DNA from: Antedon mediterranea
Taxonomy: Eukaryota > Echinodermata > Crinoidea > Comatulida > Antedonidae
DNA length: 64,000 nucleotides
Assembly (NCBI RefSeq): GCF_964355755.1
Contig: NC_092679.1
Coordinates: 9,116,001-9,180,000, forward strand
Direction of reading: 5' to 3'
In this document: positions 1 to 9,300 of the stretch, piece by piece
Layout of the letters: the number at the start of each line of letters is the position of its first letter
How positions within the stretch are numbered: position 1 is the stretch's first letter
Program-made: the position numbers and the translations under genes
Notes under the pieces: generated by a model
Told to the model about the DNA's origin: nothing
What the model saw: only the letters and a program-made list of their open reading frames with translations
Databases searched by the model: none

Positions 1-633
1 GAGATGTTTTAGACCATTTTGTGATTTTCGAAAAACTTGTTAACATAAAAACATCAAAGTGTACAGAATAGCTTCAAATCGCATTTGGAGACGTTTTAGA
101 CAATTTTGTGATTTTCGAAAAACTTGGTTACACAAAAACATCAAAGTGCTTGAAATCACATTAGAAACCGTTTTAGACCATTTTGAGCATTTCGATAAAA
201 CATTTCACACAAAAACATCAAAGAGCACAAAGTAGCTTAATATCGTATTTAAAAACGTTTTTGACCATTTTGAGCATTTCGAAAGAAAATTTTCACACAA
301 AACATCAAAGTGTACAGAATAGCTTCAAATCGCATTTGGAAACGTTTTAGACCATTTTGTGATTTTCGAAAAAACTTGTTAACATAAAAACATCAAAGTG
401 TACAGAATAGCTTCAAATCGCATTTGTAGACGTTTTAGACCATTTTGTGATTTTCGAAAAAACTTGTTAACATAAAAACATCAAAGTGTACAGAATAGCT
501 TCAAATCGCATTTGGAGACGTTTTAGACCATTTTGTGATTTTCGAAAAAACTTGTTAACATAAAAACACCAAAGTGCTTAGAATAGCTTCAAATCGCATT
601 TGGAGACATTTTAGACCATTTTGTGATTTTCGA
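1..633 (+). repeat. Satellite block matching 5481-6113
   Basis: The first 633 bases align without a length change to 5481-6113 (offset 5480). Both copies share GAGATG at the left edge, GACAATTTTG, the short monomer, the divergent pair and three ordinary monomers. The match ends at about 637, where this copy reads AAAAAACTTGTTAACACA and the other reads AAAAAAGTTGTTAACATA. There is no coding content. Confidence 0.85.
519..606 (+). repeat. Representative 88-bp standard monomer
   Basis: This copy shows the consensus layout, numbering from its CG start. T-runs lie at 3-6, 13-16 and 21-24. The palindrome TTTTCGAAAA is at 21-30, inside a six-A run that ends at 32. GTTAAC (HpaI) is at 36-41, AAAAA at 44-48, AGAATAGCTTC at 62-72 and AAATCGCATTTGG at 73-85. 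The next monomer starts exactly 88 bp later, at 607. Copies with one fewer A in the A-run are 87 bp. GTTAAC and TTCGAA are kept in most copies, so HpaI or BstBI cuts would be expected to give a monomer ladder. Confidence 0.95.
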
Positions 634-1921
634 AAAAACTTGTTAACACAAAAACACCAAAGTGCTTAAAATAGCTTCAAATCGCATTTGGAGACGTTTT
701 AGACCATTTTGTGAGTTTCGAAAAAATTTGTTTAAATAAAAACACCAATGTGCTAAGAATAGTTTAAAATCGCATTTGCAGACGTTTTAGACCATTTTGT
801 GATTTTCGAAAAAAACTTGTTAACATAAAAACACAAAAGTGTTTAGAATAGCTTCAAATTGCATTTGTAGACGTTTTAGACCATTTTGTGATCTTCGAAA
901 AAACTTGTTAACATAAAAACATCAAAGTGTACAGAATAGCTTCAAATCGCATTTGGAGACGTTTTAGACCATTTTGTGATTTTCGAAAAAACTTGTTAAC
1001 ATAAAAACACCAAAGTGTAAAGAAAAGCTTCAAATCGCATTTTGAAACGTTTTAGACCATTTTGTGATTTTCGAAAAAACTTATTAACATAAAAACATCA
1101 AAGTGTACAGATTAGCTTCAAATCGCATTTGGAGACGTTTTAGACCATTTTGTGATTTTCGAAAAAACTTGTTAACATAAAAACACCAAAGTGTACAGAA
1201 AAGCTTCAAATCGCTATTGGAGACGTTTTAGACCATTTTGTGATTTTCGAAAAAAATTGTTTCCATAAAAACACCAAAGTGCTTAGAATAGCTTCAAATC
1301 GCATTTGGAGACATTTTAGACCATTTTGTGATTTTCGAAAAAAGTTGTTAACATAAAAACATCAAAGTGTACAGAAAAGCTTCAAATCGCATTTAGAGAC
1401 GTTTTAGACCATTTTGTGATTTTCAAAAAAACTTGTTAACATAAAAACACCAAAGTGCTTAGAATAGCTTAAAATCGCATTTGGAGACGTTTTAGACCAT
1501 TTTGTGATTTTCGAAAAACTTGTTAACATAAAAACATCAAAGTGTACAGAATAGCTTAAAATCGCTATTGGAGACGTTTTAGACCATTTTGTGATTTTCG
1601 AAAAAACTTGTTAACATAAAAACATCAAAGTGCTTAGAATAGCTTCAAATCGCATTTGGAGAAAATTTAGACCATTTTGTGATTTTCGAAAAAAGTTAAC
1701 ATAAAAACATTAAAGTGTACAGAAAAGCTTCAAATCGCATTTAGAGACGTTTTAGACCATTTTGTGATTTTCGAAAAACTTGTTAACATAAAAACATCAA
1801 AGTGTACAGAATAGCTTCAAATCGCATTTGGAGACGTTTTAGACCATTTTGTGATTTTCGAAAAACTTGTTAACATAAAAACATCAAAGTGTACAGAATA
1901 GCTTCAAATCGCATTTGGAGA

Positions 1922-1998
1922 CGTTTTAGACAATTTTGTGATTTTCGAAAAACTTGGTTACACAAAAACATCAAAGTGCTTGAAATCACATTAGAAAC
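1922..1998 (+). repeat. Short 77-bp monomer variant (cassette part 1)
   Basis: The distance between its CG start and the next is 77 bp. It carries GACAATTTTGTG, CTTGGTTACAC instead of CTTGTTAACAT, and GTGCTTGAAATCACATTAG, so the AATAGCTTC segment seen in ordinary monomers is missing. It stands directly before the two divergent monomers at 1999-2172, and this order is kept at nearly all of about 47 sites in the window. A second short form of 78 bp (example 4091-4168, with AAACTAGTTAACAT and GCTTAAAATCACATTAG) precedes the CTAAAAC-type monomer. Confidence 0.9.
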
Positions 1999-2172
1999 CG
2001 TTTTAGACCATTTTGAGCATTTCGATAAAACATTTCACACAAAAACATCAAAGAGCACAAAGTAGCTTAATATCGTATTTAAAAACGTTTTTGACCATTT
2101 TGAGCATTTCGAAAGAAAATTTTCACACAAAACATCAAAGTGTACAGAATAGCTTCAAATCGCATTTGGAAA
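1999..2172 (+). repeat. Divergent GAGCATTTCG monomer pair (cassette parts 2 and 3)
   Basis: Two 87-bp monomers (1999-2085 and 2086-2172) have GAGCATTTCG where ordinary copies have GTGATTTTCG. The first has GATAAAACATTTCACAC and AAAGAGCACAAAGTAGC. The second has AAAGAAAATTTTCACAC (or ACAGAAAATTTTC in many copies). The border carries the 12-bp perfect palindrome AAAAACGTTTTT at 2081-2092. Start points of GAGCATTTCGAT that I located include 185, 2015, 3495, 5665, 6357, 6959, 7736, 8514, 10672, 12152, 14410, 17711, 18825, 20391, 24471, 25951, 26728, 28460, 29414, 29929, 30709, 36700, 38267, 40437, 41476, 42956, 45126, 46165, 49815, 54668, 56661 and 60716; 57351 and 62360 read GAGCATTTTGAT. Confidence 0.92.
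2081..2092. other. 12-bp perfect palindrome in each divergent cassette
   Basis: AAAAACGTTTTT reads the same on both strands. It sits at the border of the two GAGCATTTCG monomers in nearly every cassette copy. Ordinary monomers have GGAGACGTTTTAG or GAAACGTTTTAG at the same place and lack the full dyad. Six cassettes also carry CGTTTTTAAAAACG overlapping it. Whether a protein binds it is unknown. Confidence 0.7.
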
Positions 2173-4168
2173 CGTTTTAGACCATTTTGTGATTTTCGAA
2201 AAACTTGTTAACACAAAAACACCAAAGTGCTTAAAATAGCTTCAAATCGCATTTGGAGACGTTTTAGACCATTTTGTGATTTTCGAAAAAACCTGTTAAC
2301 ATAAAAACACAAAAGTGCTTAGAATAGCTTCAAATCGCATTTGTAGACGTTTTAGACCATTTTGTGATTTTCGAAAAAACTTGTTAATCTAAAAACACCA
2401 AAGTGCTTTAAATAGCTTCAAATCGCATTTACAGACATTTTAGACCCTTTTGTGATTTTCGAAAAAACTTGTTAACATAAAAACATCAAAGTGTACAGAT
2501 TAGCTTCAAATCGCATTTGTAGACGTTTTAGACCATTTTGTGATTTTCGAAAAAACTTGCTAACATAAAAACATCAAAGTGTACAGAATAGCTTCAAATC
2601 ACATTTGGAGACGTTTTAGACCATTTTGTGATTTTCGAAAAAAATTGTTTCCATAAAAACACCAAAGTGCTTAGAATAGCTTCAAATCGCATTTGGAGAC
2701 ATTTTAGACCATTTTGTGATTTTCGAAAAAACTTGTTAACATAAAAACACAAAAGTGCTTAGAATAGCTTCAAATCGCATTTGTAGACGTTTTAGACCAT
2801 TTTGTGATTTTCGAAAAAACTTGTTAACCTAAAAACACCAAAGTGCTTTAAATAGCTTCAAATCGCATTTACAGACATTTTAGACCCTTTTGTGATTTTC
2901 GAAAAAACTTGTTAACATAAAAACATCAAAGTGTACAGATTAGCTTCAAATCGCATTTGTAGACGTTTTAGACCATTTTGTGATTTTCGAAAAAACTTGC
3001 TAACATAAAAACATCAAAGTGTACAGAATAGCTTCAAATCACATTTGGAGACGTTTTAGACCATTTTGTGATTTTCGAAAAAAATTGTTTCCATAAAAAC
3101 ACCAAAGTGCTTAGAATAGCTTCAAATCGCATTTGGAGACATTTTAGACCATTTTGTGATTTTCGAAAAAACTTGTTAACATAAAAACATCAAAATGTAC
3201 AGAAAAGCTTCAAATCTCATTTAGAGACGTTTTAGACCATTTTGTGATTTCAAAAAAACTTGTTAACATAAAAACACCAAAGTGCTTAGAATAGCTTAAA
3301 ATCGCATTTGGAGACGTTTTAGACCATTTTGTGATTTTCGAAAAACTTGTTAACATAAAAACATCAAAGAGTACAGAATAGCTTCAAATCGCATTTGGAG
3401 ACGTTTTAGACAATTTTGTGATTTTCGAAAAACTTGGTTACACAAAAACATCAAAGTGCTTGAAATCACATTATAAACCGTTTTAGACCATTTTGAGCAT
3501 TTCGATAAAACATTTCACACAAAAACATCAAAGAGCACAAAGTAGCTTAATATCGTATTTAAAAACGTTTTTGACCATTTTGAGCATTTCGACAGAAAAT
3601 TTTCACACAAAACATCAAAGTGTACAGAATAGCTTCAAATCGCATTTGGAAACGTTTTAGACCATTTTGAGCATTTCGAAAAACTTGTTAACACAAAAAC
3701 ACCAAAGTGCTTAAAATAGCTTCAAATCGCATTTGGAGACGTTTTAGACCATTTTGTGATTTTCGAAAAAACTTGTTAACATAAAAACACCAAAGTGCTT
3801 AAAATAGCTTTAAATCGCATTTGGAGATGTTTTAGACCATTTTGTGATTTTCTAAAAAACTTGTTAACATAAAAACATCAAAGTGTACAGAATAGCTTCA
3901 AATCGCATTTGGAGACGTTTTAGACAATTTTGTGATTTCCGAAAAACTTGTTAAAACAAAAACACCAAAGTGCTTAAAATAGCTTCAAATCACATTTGGA
4001 GACATTTTAGACCCTTTTGTGATTTTCTAAAAAACTTGGTTACACAAAAGCACCTAAGTGCTTAAAATAGCTTCAAATCGCATTTGGAGACGTTTTAGAC
4101 CATTTTGTGATTTTCGAAAAAACTAGTTAACATAAAAACATCAAAGTGCTTAAAATCACATTAGAAAT

Positions 4169-4255
4169 CGTTTTAGACCATTTTGAGCATTTTGCTAAAA
4201 CTTTTCACAAAAAAACACCAAAGAGCACAAAATAGCTTAATATCGTGTTTAAAAA
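4169..4255 (+). repeat. CTAAAAC-type divergent monomer
   Basis: This 87-bp monomer carries GAGCATTTTGCTAAAAC, TTTTCACAAAAAAACA, AAAGAGCACAAAATAGC and TATCGTGTTTAAAAACG. It resembles the GAGCATTTCG monomers and probably shares an ancestor with them. I located 16 copies, with GAGCATTTTGCT starting near 4185, 9204, 12842, 15100, 16407, 21083, 23341, 27418, 31930, 38957, 43646, 48335, 51985, 53188, 58041 and 63050. It is a sparse marker useful for measuring higher-order periods. Confidence 0.9.
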
Positions 4256-5322
4256 CGTTTTAGACCATTTTGAGCATTTCGAAAAACTTGTTAACACAAA
4301 AACACCAAAGTGCTTAAAATAGCTTCAAATCGCATTTGGAGACGTTTTAGACCATTTTGTGAGTTTCGAAAAAATTTGTTTAAATAAAAACACCAATGTG
4401 CTAAGAATAGTTTAAAATCGCATTTGCAGACGTTTTAGACCATTTTGTGATTTTCGAAAAAACTTGTTAACATAAAAACACAAAAGTGCTTAGAATAGCT
4501 TCAAATTGCATTTGTAGACGTTTTAGACCATTTTGTGATCTTCGAAAAAACTTGTTAACATAAAAACATCAAAGTGTACAGAATAGCTTCAAATCGCATT
4601 TGGAGACGTTTTAGACCATTTTGTGATTTTCGAAAAAACTTGTTAACATAAAAACACCAAAGTGTAAAGAAAAGCTTCAAATCGCATTTGGAAACGTTTT
4701 AGACCATTTTGTGATTTTCGAAAAAACTTGTTAACATAAAAACATCAAAGTGTACAGATTAGCTTCAAATCGCATTTGGAGACGTTTTAGACCATTTTGT
4801 GATTTTCGAAAAAACTTGTTAACATAAAAACACCAAAGTGTACAGAAAAGCTTCAAATCGCTATTGGAGACGTTTTAGACCATTTTGTGATTTTCGAAAA
4901 AAATTGTTTCCATAAAAACACCAAAGTGCTTAGAATAGCTTCAAATCGCATTTGGAGACATTTTAGACCATTTTGTGATTTTCGAAAAAAGTTGTTAACA
5001 TAAAAACATCAAAGTGTACAGAAAAGCTTCAAATCGCATTTAGAGACGTTTTAGACCATTTTGTGATTTTCAAAAAAACTTGTTAACATAAAAACACCAA
5101 AGTGCTTAGAATAGCTTAAAATCGCATTTGGAGACGTTTTAGACCATTTTGTGATTTTCGAAAAACTTGTTAACATAAAAACATCAAAGTGTACAGAATA
5201 GCTTAAAATCGCTATTGGAGACATTTTAGACCATTTTGTGATTTTCGAAAAAACTTGGTAACATAAAAACATCAAAGTGCTTAGAATAGCTTCAAATCGC
5301 ATTTGGAGACATTTTAGACCAT

Positions 5323-8300
5323 TTTGTGATTTTCGAAAAAAGTTGTTAACATAAAAACATCAAAGTGTACAGAAAAGCTTCAAATCGCATTTAGAGACGT
5401 TTTAGACCATTTTGTGATTTTCGAAAAACTTGTTAACATAAAAACATCAAAGTGTACAGAATAGCTTCAAATCGCATTTGGAGATGTTTTAGACCATTTT
5501 GTGATTTTCGAAAAACTTGTTAACATAAAAACATCAAAGTGTACAGAATAGCTTCAAATCGCATTTGGAGACGTTTTAGACAATTTTGTGATTTTCGAAA
5601 AACTTGGTTACACAAAAACATCAAAGTGCTTGAAATCACATTAGAAACCGTTTTAGACCATTTTGAGCATTTCGATAAAACATTTCACACAAAAACATCA
5701 AAGAGCACAAAGTAGCTTAATATCGTATTTAAAAACGTTTTTGACCATTTTGAGCATTTCGAAAGAAAATTTTCACACAAAACATCAAAGTGTACAGAAT
5801 AGCTTCAAATCGCATTTGGAAACGTTTTAGACCATTTTGTGATTTTCGAAAAAACTTGTTAACATAAAAACATCAAAGTGTACAGAATAGCTTCAAATCG
5901 CATTTGTAGACGTTTTAGACCATTTTGTGATTTTCGAAAAAACTTGTTAACATAAAAACATCAAAGTGTACAGAATAGCTTCAAATCGCATTTGGAGACG
6001 TTTTAGACCATTTTGTGATTTTCGAAAAAACTTGTTAACATAAAAACACCAAAGTGCTTAGAATAGCTTCAAATCGCATTTGGAGACATTTTAGACCATT
6101 TTGTGATTTTCGAAAAAAGTTGTTAACATAAAAACACCAAAGTGCTTAGAATAGCTTAAAATCGCATTTGGAGACACGTTTTAGACCATTTTGTGATTTT
6201 CGAAAAACTTGTTAACATAAAAACATCAAAGTGTACAGAATAGCTTCAAATCGCATTTGGAGACGTTTTAGACAATTTTGTGATTTTCAAAAAACTTGGT
6301 TACACAAAAACATCAAAGTGCTTGAAATCACATTAGAAACCGTTTTAGACCATTTTGAGCATTTCGATAAAACATTTCACACAAAAACATCAAAGAGCAC
6401 AAAGTAGCTTAATATCGTATTTAAAAACGTTTTTGACCATTTTGAGCATTTCGACAGAAAATTTTCACACAAAACATCAAAGTGTACAGAATAGCTTCAA
6501 ATCGCATTTGGAAACGTTTTAGACCATTTTGTGATTTTCGAAAAAAATTGTTTCCATAAAAACACCAAAGTGCTTAGAATAGCTTCAAATCGCATTTGTA
6601 GACGTTTTAGACCATTTTGTGATTTTCGAAAAAACTTGTTAACATAAAAACATCAAAGTGTACAGAATAGCTTCAAATCGCATTTAGAGACGTTTTAGAC
6701 CATTTTGTGATTTTCAAAAAAACTTGTTAACATAAAAACACCAAAGTGCTTAGAATAGCTTAAAATCGCATTTGGAGACGTTTTAGACCATTTTGTGATT
6801 TTCGAAAAACTTGTTAACATAAAAACATCAAAGTGTACAGAATAGCTTCAAATCGCATTTGGAGACGTTTTAGACAATTTTGTGATTTTCGAAAAACTTG
6901 GTTACACAAAAACATCAAAGTGCTTGAAATCACATTAGAAACCGTTTTACACCATTTTGAGCATTTCGATAAAACATTTCACACAAAAACATCAAAGAGC
7001 ACAAAGTAGCTTAATATCGTATTTAAAAACGTTTTTGACCATTTTGAGCATTTCGAAAGAAAATTTTCACACAAAACATCAAAGTGTACAGAATAGCTTC
7101 AAATCGCATTTGGAAACGTTTTAGACCATTTTGTGATTTTCGAAAAAACTTGTTAACATAAAAACATCAAAGTGTACAGAATAGCTTCAAATCGCATTTG
7201 TAGACGTTTTAGACCATTTTGTGATTTTCGAAAAAACTTGTTAACATAAAAACATCAAAGTGTACAGAATAGCTTCAAATCGCATTTGGAGACGTTTTAG
7301 ACCATTTTGTGATTTTCGAAAAAACTTGTTAACATAAAAACACCAAAGTGCTTAGAATAGCTTCAAATCGCATTTGGAGACATTTTAGACCATTTTGTGA
7401 TTTTCGAAAAAAGTTGTTAACATAAAAACATCAAAGTGTACAGAAAAGCTTCAAATCGCATTTAGAGACGTTTTAGACCATTTTGTGATTTTCGAAAAAC
7501 TTGTTAACATAAAAACATCAAAGTGTACAGAATAGCTTCAAATCGCATTTGGAGACGTTTTAGACCATTTTGTGATTTTCGAAAAACTTGTTAACATAAA
7601 AACATCAAAGTGTACAGAATAGCTTCAAATCGCATTTGGAGACGTTTTAGACAATTTTGTGATTTTCGAAAAACTTGGTTACACAAAAACATCAAAGTGC
7701 TTGAAATCACATTAGAAACCGTTTTAGACCATTTTGAGCATTTCGATAAAACATTTCACACAAAAACATCAAAGAGCACAAAGTAGCTTAATATCGTATT
7801 TAAAAACGTTTTTGACCATTTTGAGCATTTCGACAGAAAATTTTCACACAAAACATCAAAGTGTACAGAATAGCTTCAAATCGCATTTGGAAACGTTTTA
7901 GACCATTTTGTGATTTTCGAAAAAACTTGTTAACATAAAAGCATCAAAGTGTACAGTATAGCTTCAAATCGCATTTGTAGACGTTTTAGACCATTTTGTG
8001 ATTTTCGAAAAAACTTGTTAACATAAAAACATCAAAGTGTACAGAATAGCTTCAAATCACATTTGGAGACGTTTTAGACCATTTTGTGATTTTCGAAAAA
8101 AATTGTTTCCATAAAAACACCAAAGTGCTTAGAATAGCTTCAAATCGCATTTGGAGACATTTTAGACCATTTTGTGATTTTCGAAAAAACTTGTTAACAT
8201 AAAAACATCAAAGTGTACAGAAAAGCTTCAAATCTCATTTAGAGACGTTTTAGACCATTTTGTGATTTTCAAAAAAACTTGTTAACATAAAAACACCAAA

Positions 8301-9300
8301 GTGCTTAGAATAGCTTAAAATCGCATTTGGAGACGTTTTAGACCATTTTGTGATTTTCGAAAAACTTGTTAAAATAAAAAAATCAAAGAGTACAGAATAG
8401 CTTCAAATCGCATTTGGAGACGTTTTAGACAATTTTGTGATTTTCGAAAAACTTGGTTACACAAAAACATCAAAGTGCTTGAAATCACATTAGAAACCGT
8501 TTTAGACCATTTTGAGCATTTCGATAAAACATTTCACACAAAAACATCAAAGAGCACAAAGTAGCTTAATATCGTATTTAAAAACGTTTTTGACCATTTT
8601 GAGCATTTCGACAGAAAATTTTCACACAAAACATCAAAGTGTACAGAATAGCTTCAAATCGCATTTGGAAACGTTTTAGACCATTTTGAGCATTTCGAAA
8701 AACTTGTTAACACAAAAACACCAAAGTGCTTAAAATAGCTTCAAATCGCATTTGGAGACGTTTTAGACCATTTTGTGATTTTCGAAAAAACTTGTTAACA
8801 TAAAAACACCAAAGTGCTTAAAATAGCTTTAAATCGCATTTGGAGATGTTTTAGACCATTTTGTGATTTTCTAAAAAACTTGTTAACATAAAAACATCAA
8901 AGTGTACAGAATAGCTTCAAATCGCATTTGGAGACGTTTTAGACAATTTTGTGATTTTCGAAAAACTTGTTAACACAAAAACACCAAACTGCTTAAAATA
9001 GCTTCAAATCACATTTGGAGACATTTTAGACCCTTTTGTGATTTTCAAAAAAACTTGGTTACACAAAAGCACCTAAGTGCTTAAAATAGCTTCAAATCGC
9101 ATTTGGAGACGTTTTAGACCATTTTGTGATTTTCGAAAAAACTAGTTAACATAAAAACATCAAAGTGCTTAAAATCACATTAGAAATCGTTTTAGACCAT
9201 TTTGAGCATTTTGCTAAAACTTTTCACAAAAAAACATCAAAGAGCACAAAATAGCTTAATATCGTGTTTAAAAACGTTTTAGACCATTTTGAGCATTTCG
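5323..9300 (+). repeat. Cassette-rich satellite region
   Basis: Five divergent-pair cassettes start at 5665, 6357, 6959, 7736 and 8514, spaced 692, 602, 777 and 778 bp, closer than elsewhere. The left part (5481-6113) matches 1-633. From about 8040 onward it matches 3020-4280 with an offset near 5019. A two-base insertion gives GGAGACACGTT near 6172-6180, and a one-off TTTTACACC occurs near 6948. Everything here is satellite; no other sequence is present. Confidence 0.82.

Larger units (their letters stand above)
634..5322 (+). repeat. Higher-order block, copy 1 (partner 9301-13803)
   Basis: This 4.7-kb run of about 54 monomers recurs at 9301-13803. The offset is 8667 at GTGAGTTTCG (711 versus 9378) and 8657 from about 1480 onward, because the partner lost 10 bp near 10150. 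Landmarks kept at 8657 are the GTTAAC after a shortened A-run (1695, 10352), cassettes (2015, 3495) and CTAAAAC (4185). Near 4590-4730 this copy has two monomers (GTACAGAATAGC and GTAAAGAAAAGC) that the partner lacks, which changes the offset to 8481 (176 bp = two monomers). Around 2820-3060 the monomer order also differs by one gain and one loss. Confidence 0.85.

Noticed and set aside
21-34. Rho-independent-like terminators at TTTTCGAAAA
   Set aside because: The dyad has no loop and sits in every monomer; there is no gene to terminate and the array looks eukaryotic.
539-556. CENP-B box-like string (TTCGAAAAAACTTG)
   Set aside because: The TTCG and the central A fit the known mammalian box, but the CGGG half is TTGT. 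TTCG followed by an A-run is expected by chance in this AT-rich monomer.
4040-4060. Similarity to known legume centromeric satellites of about 91-92 bp
   Set aside because: Period length and a GACCATTT-like string look suggestive, but I cannot align them from memory with confidence. A database search of the monomer would decide.
4380-4395. AATAAA polyadenylation signals and TATA-like strings
   Set aside because: AAATAAAA and similar strings follow from the A-rich monomer and recur at monomer spacing; no transcription unit accompanies them.
5051-5302. Repeated 83-codon minus-strand open frames (also 13532, 17097, 21773, 39823, 44512, 49201, 54054)
   Set aside because: They are three successive 87-bp monomers read in frame, giving a 29-residue repeat rich in Lys, Phe and Ser. 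They recur only where a monomer happens to be 87 rather than 88 bp. No promoter, family motif or independent context supports coding.
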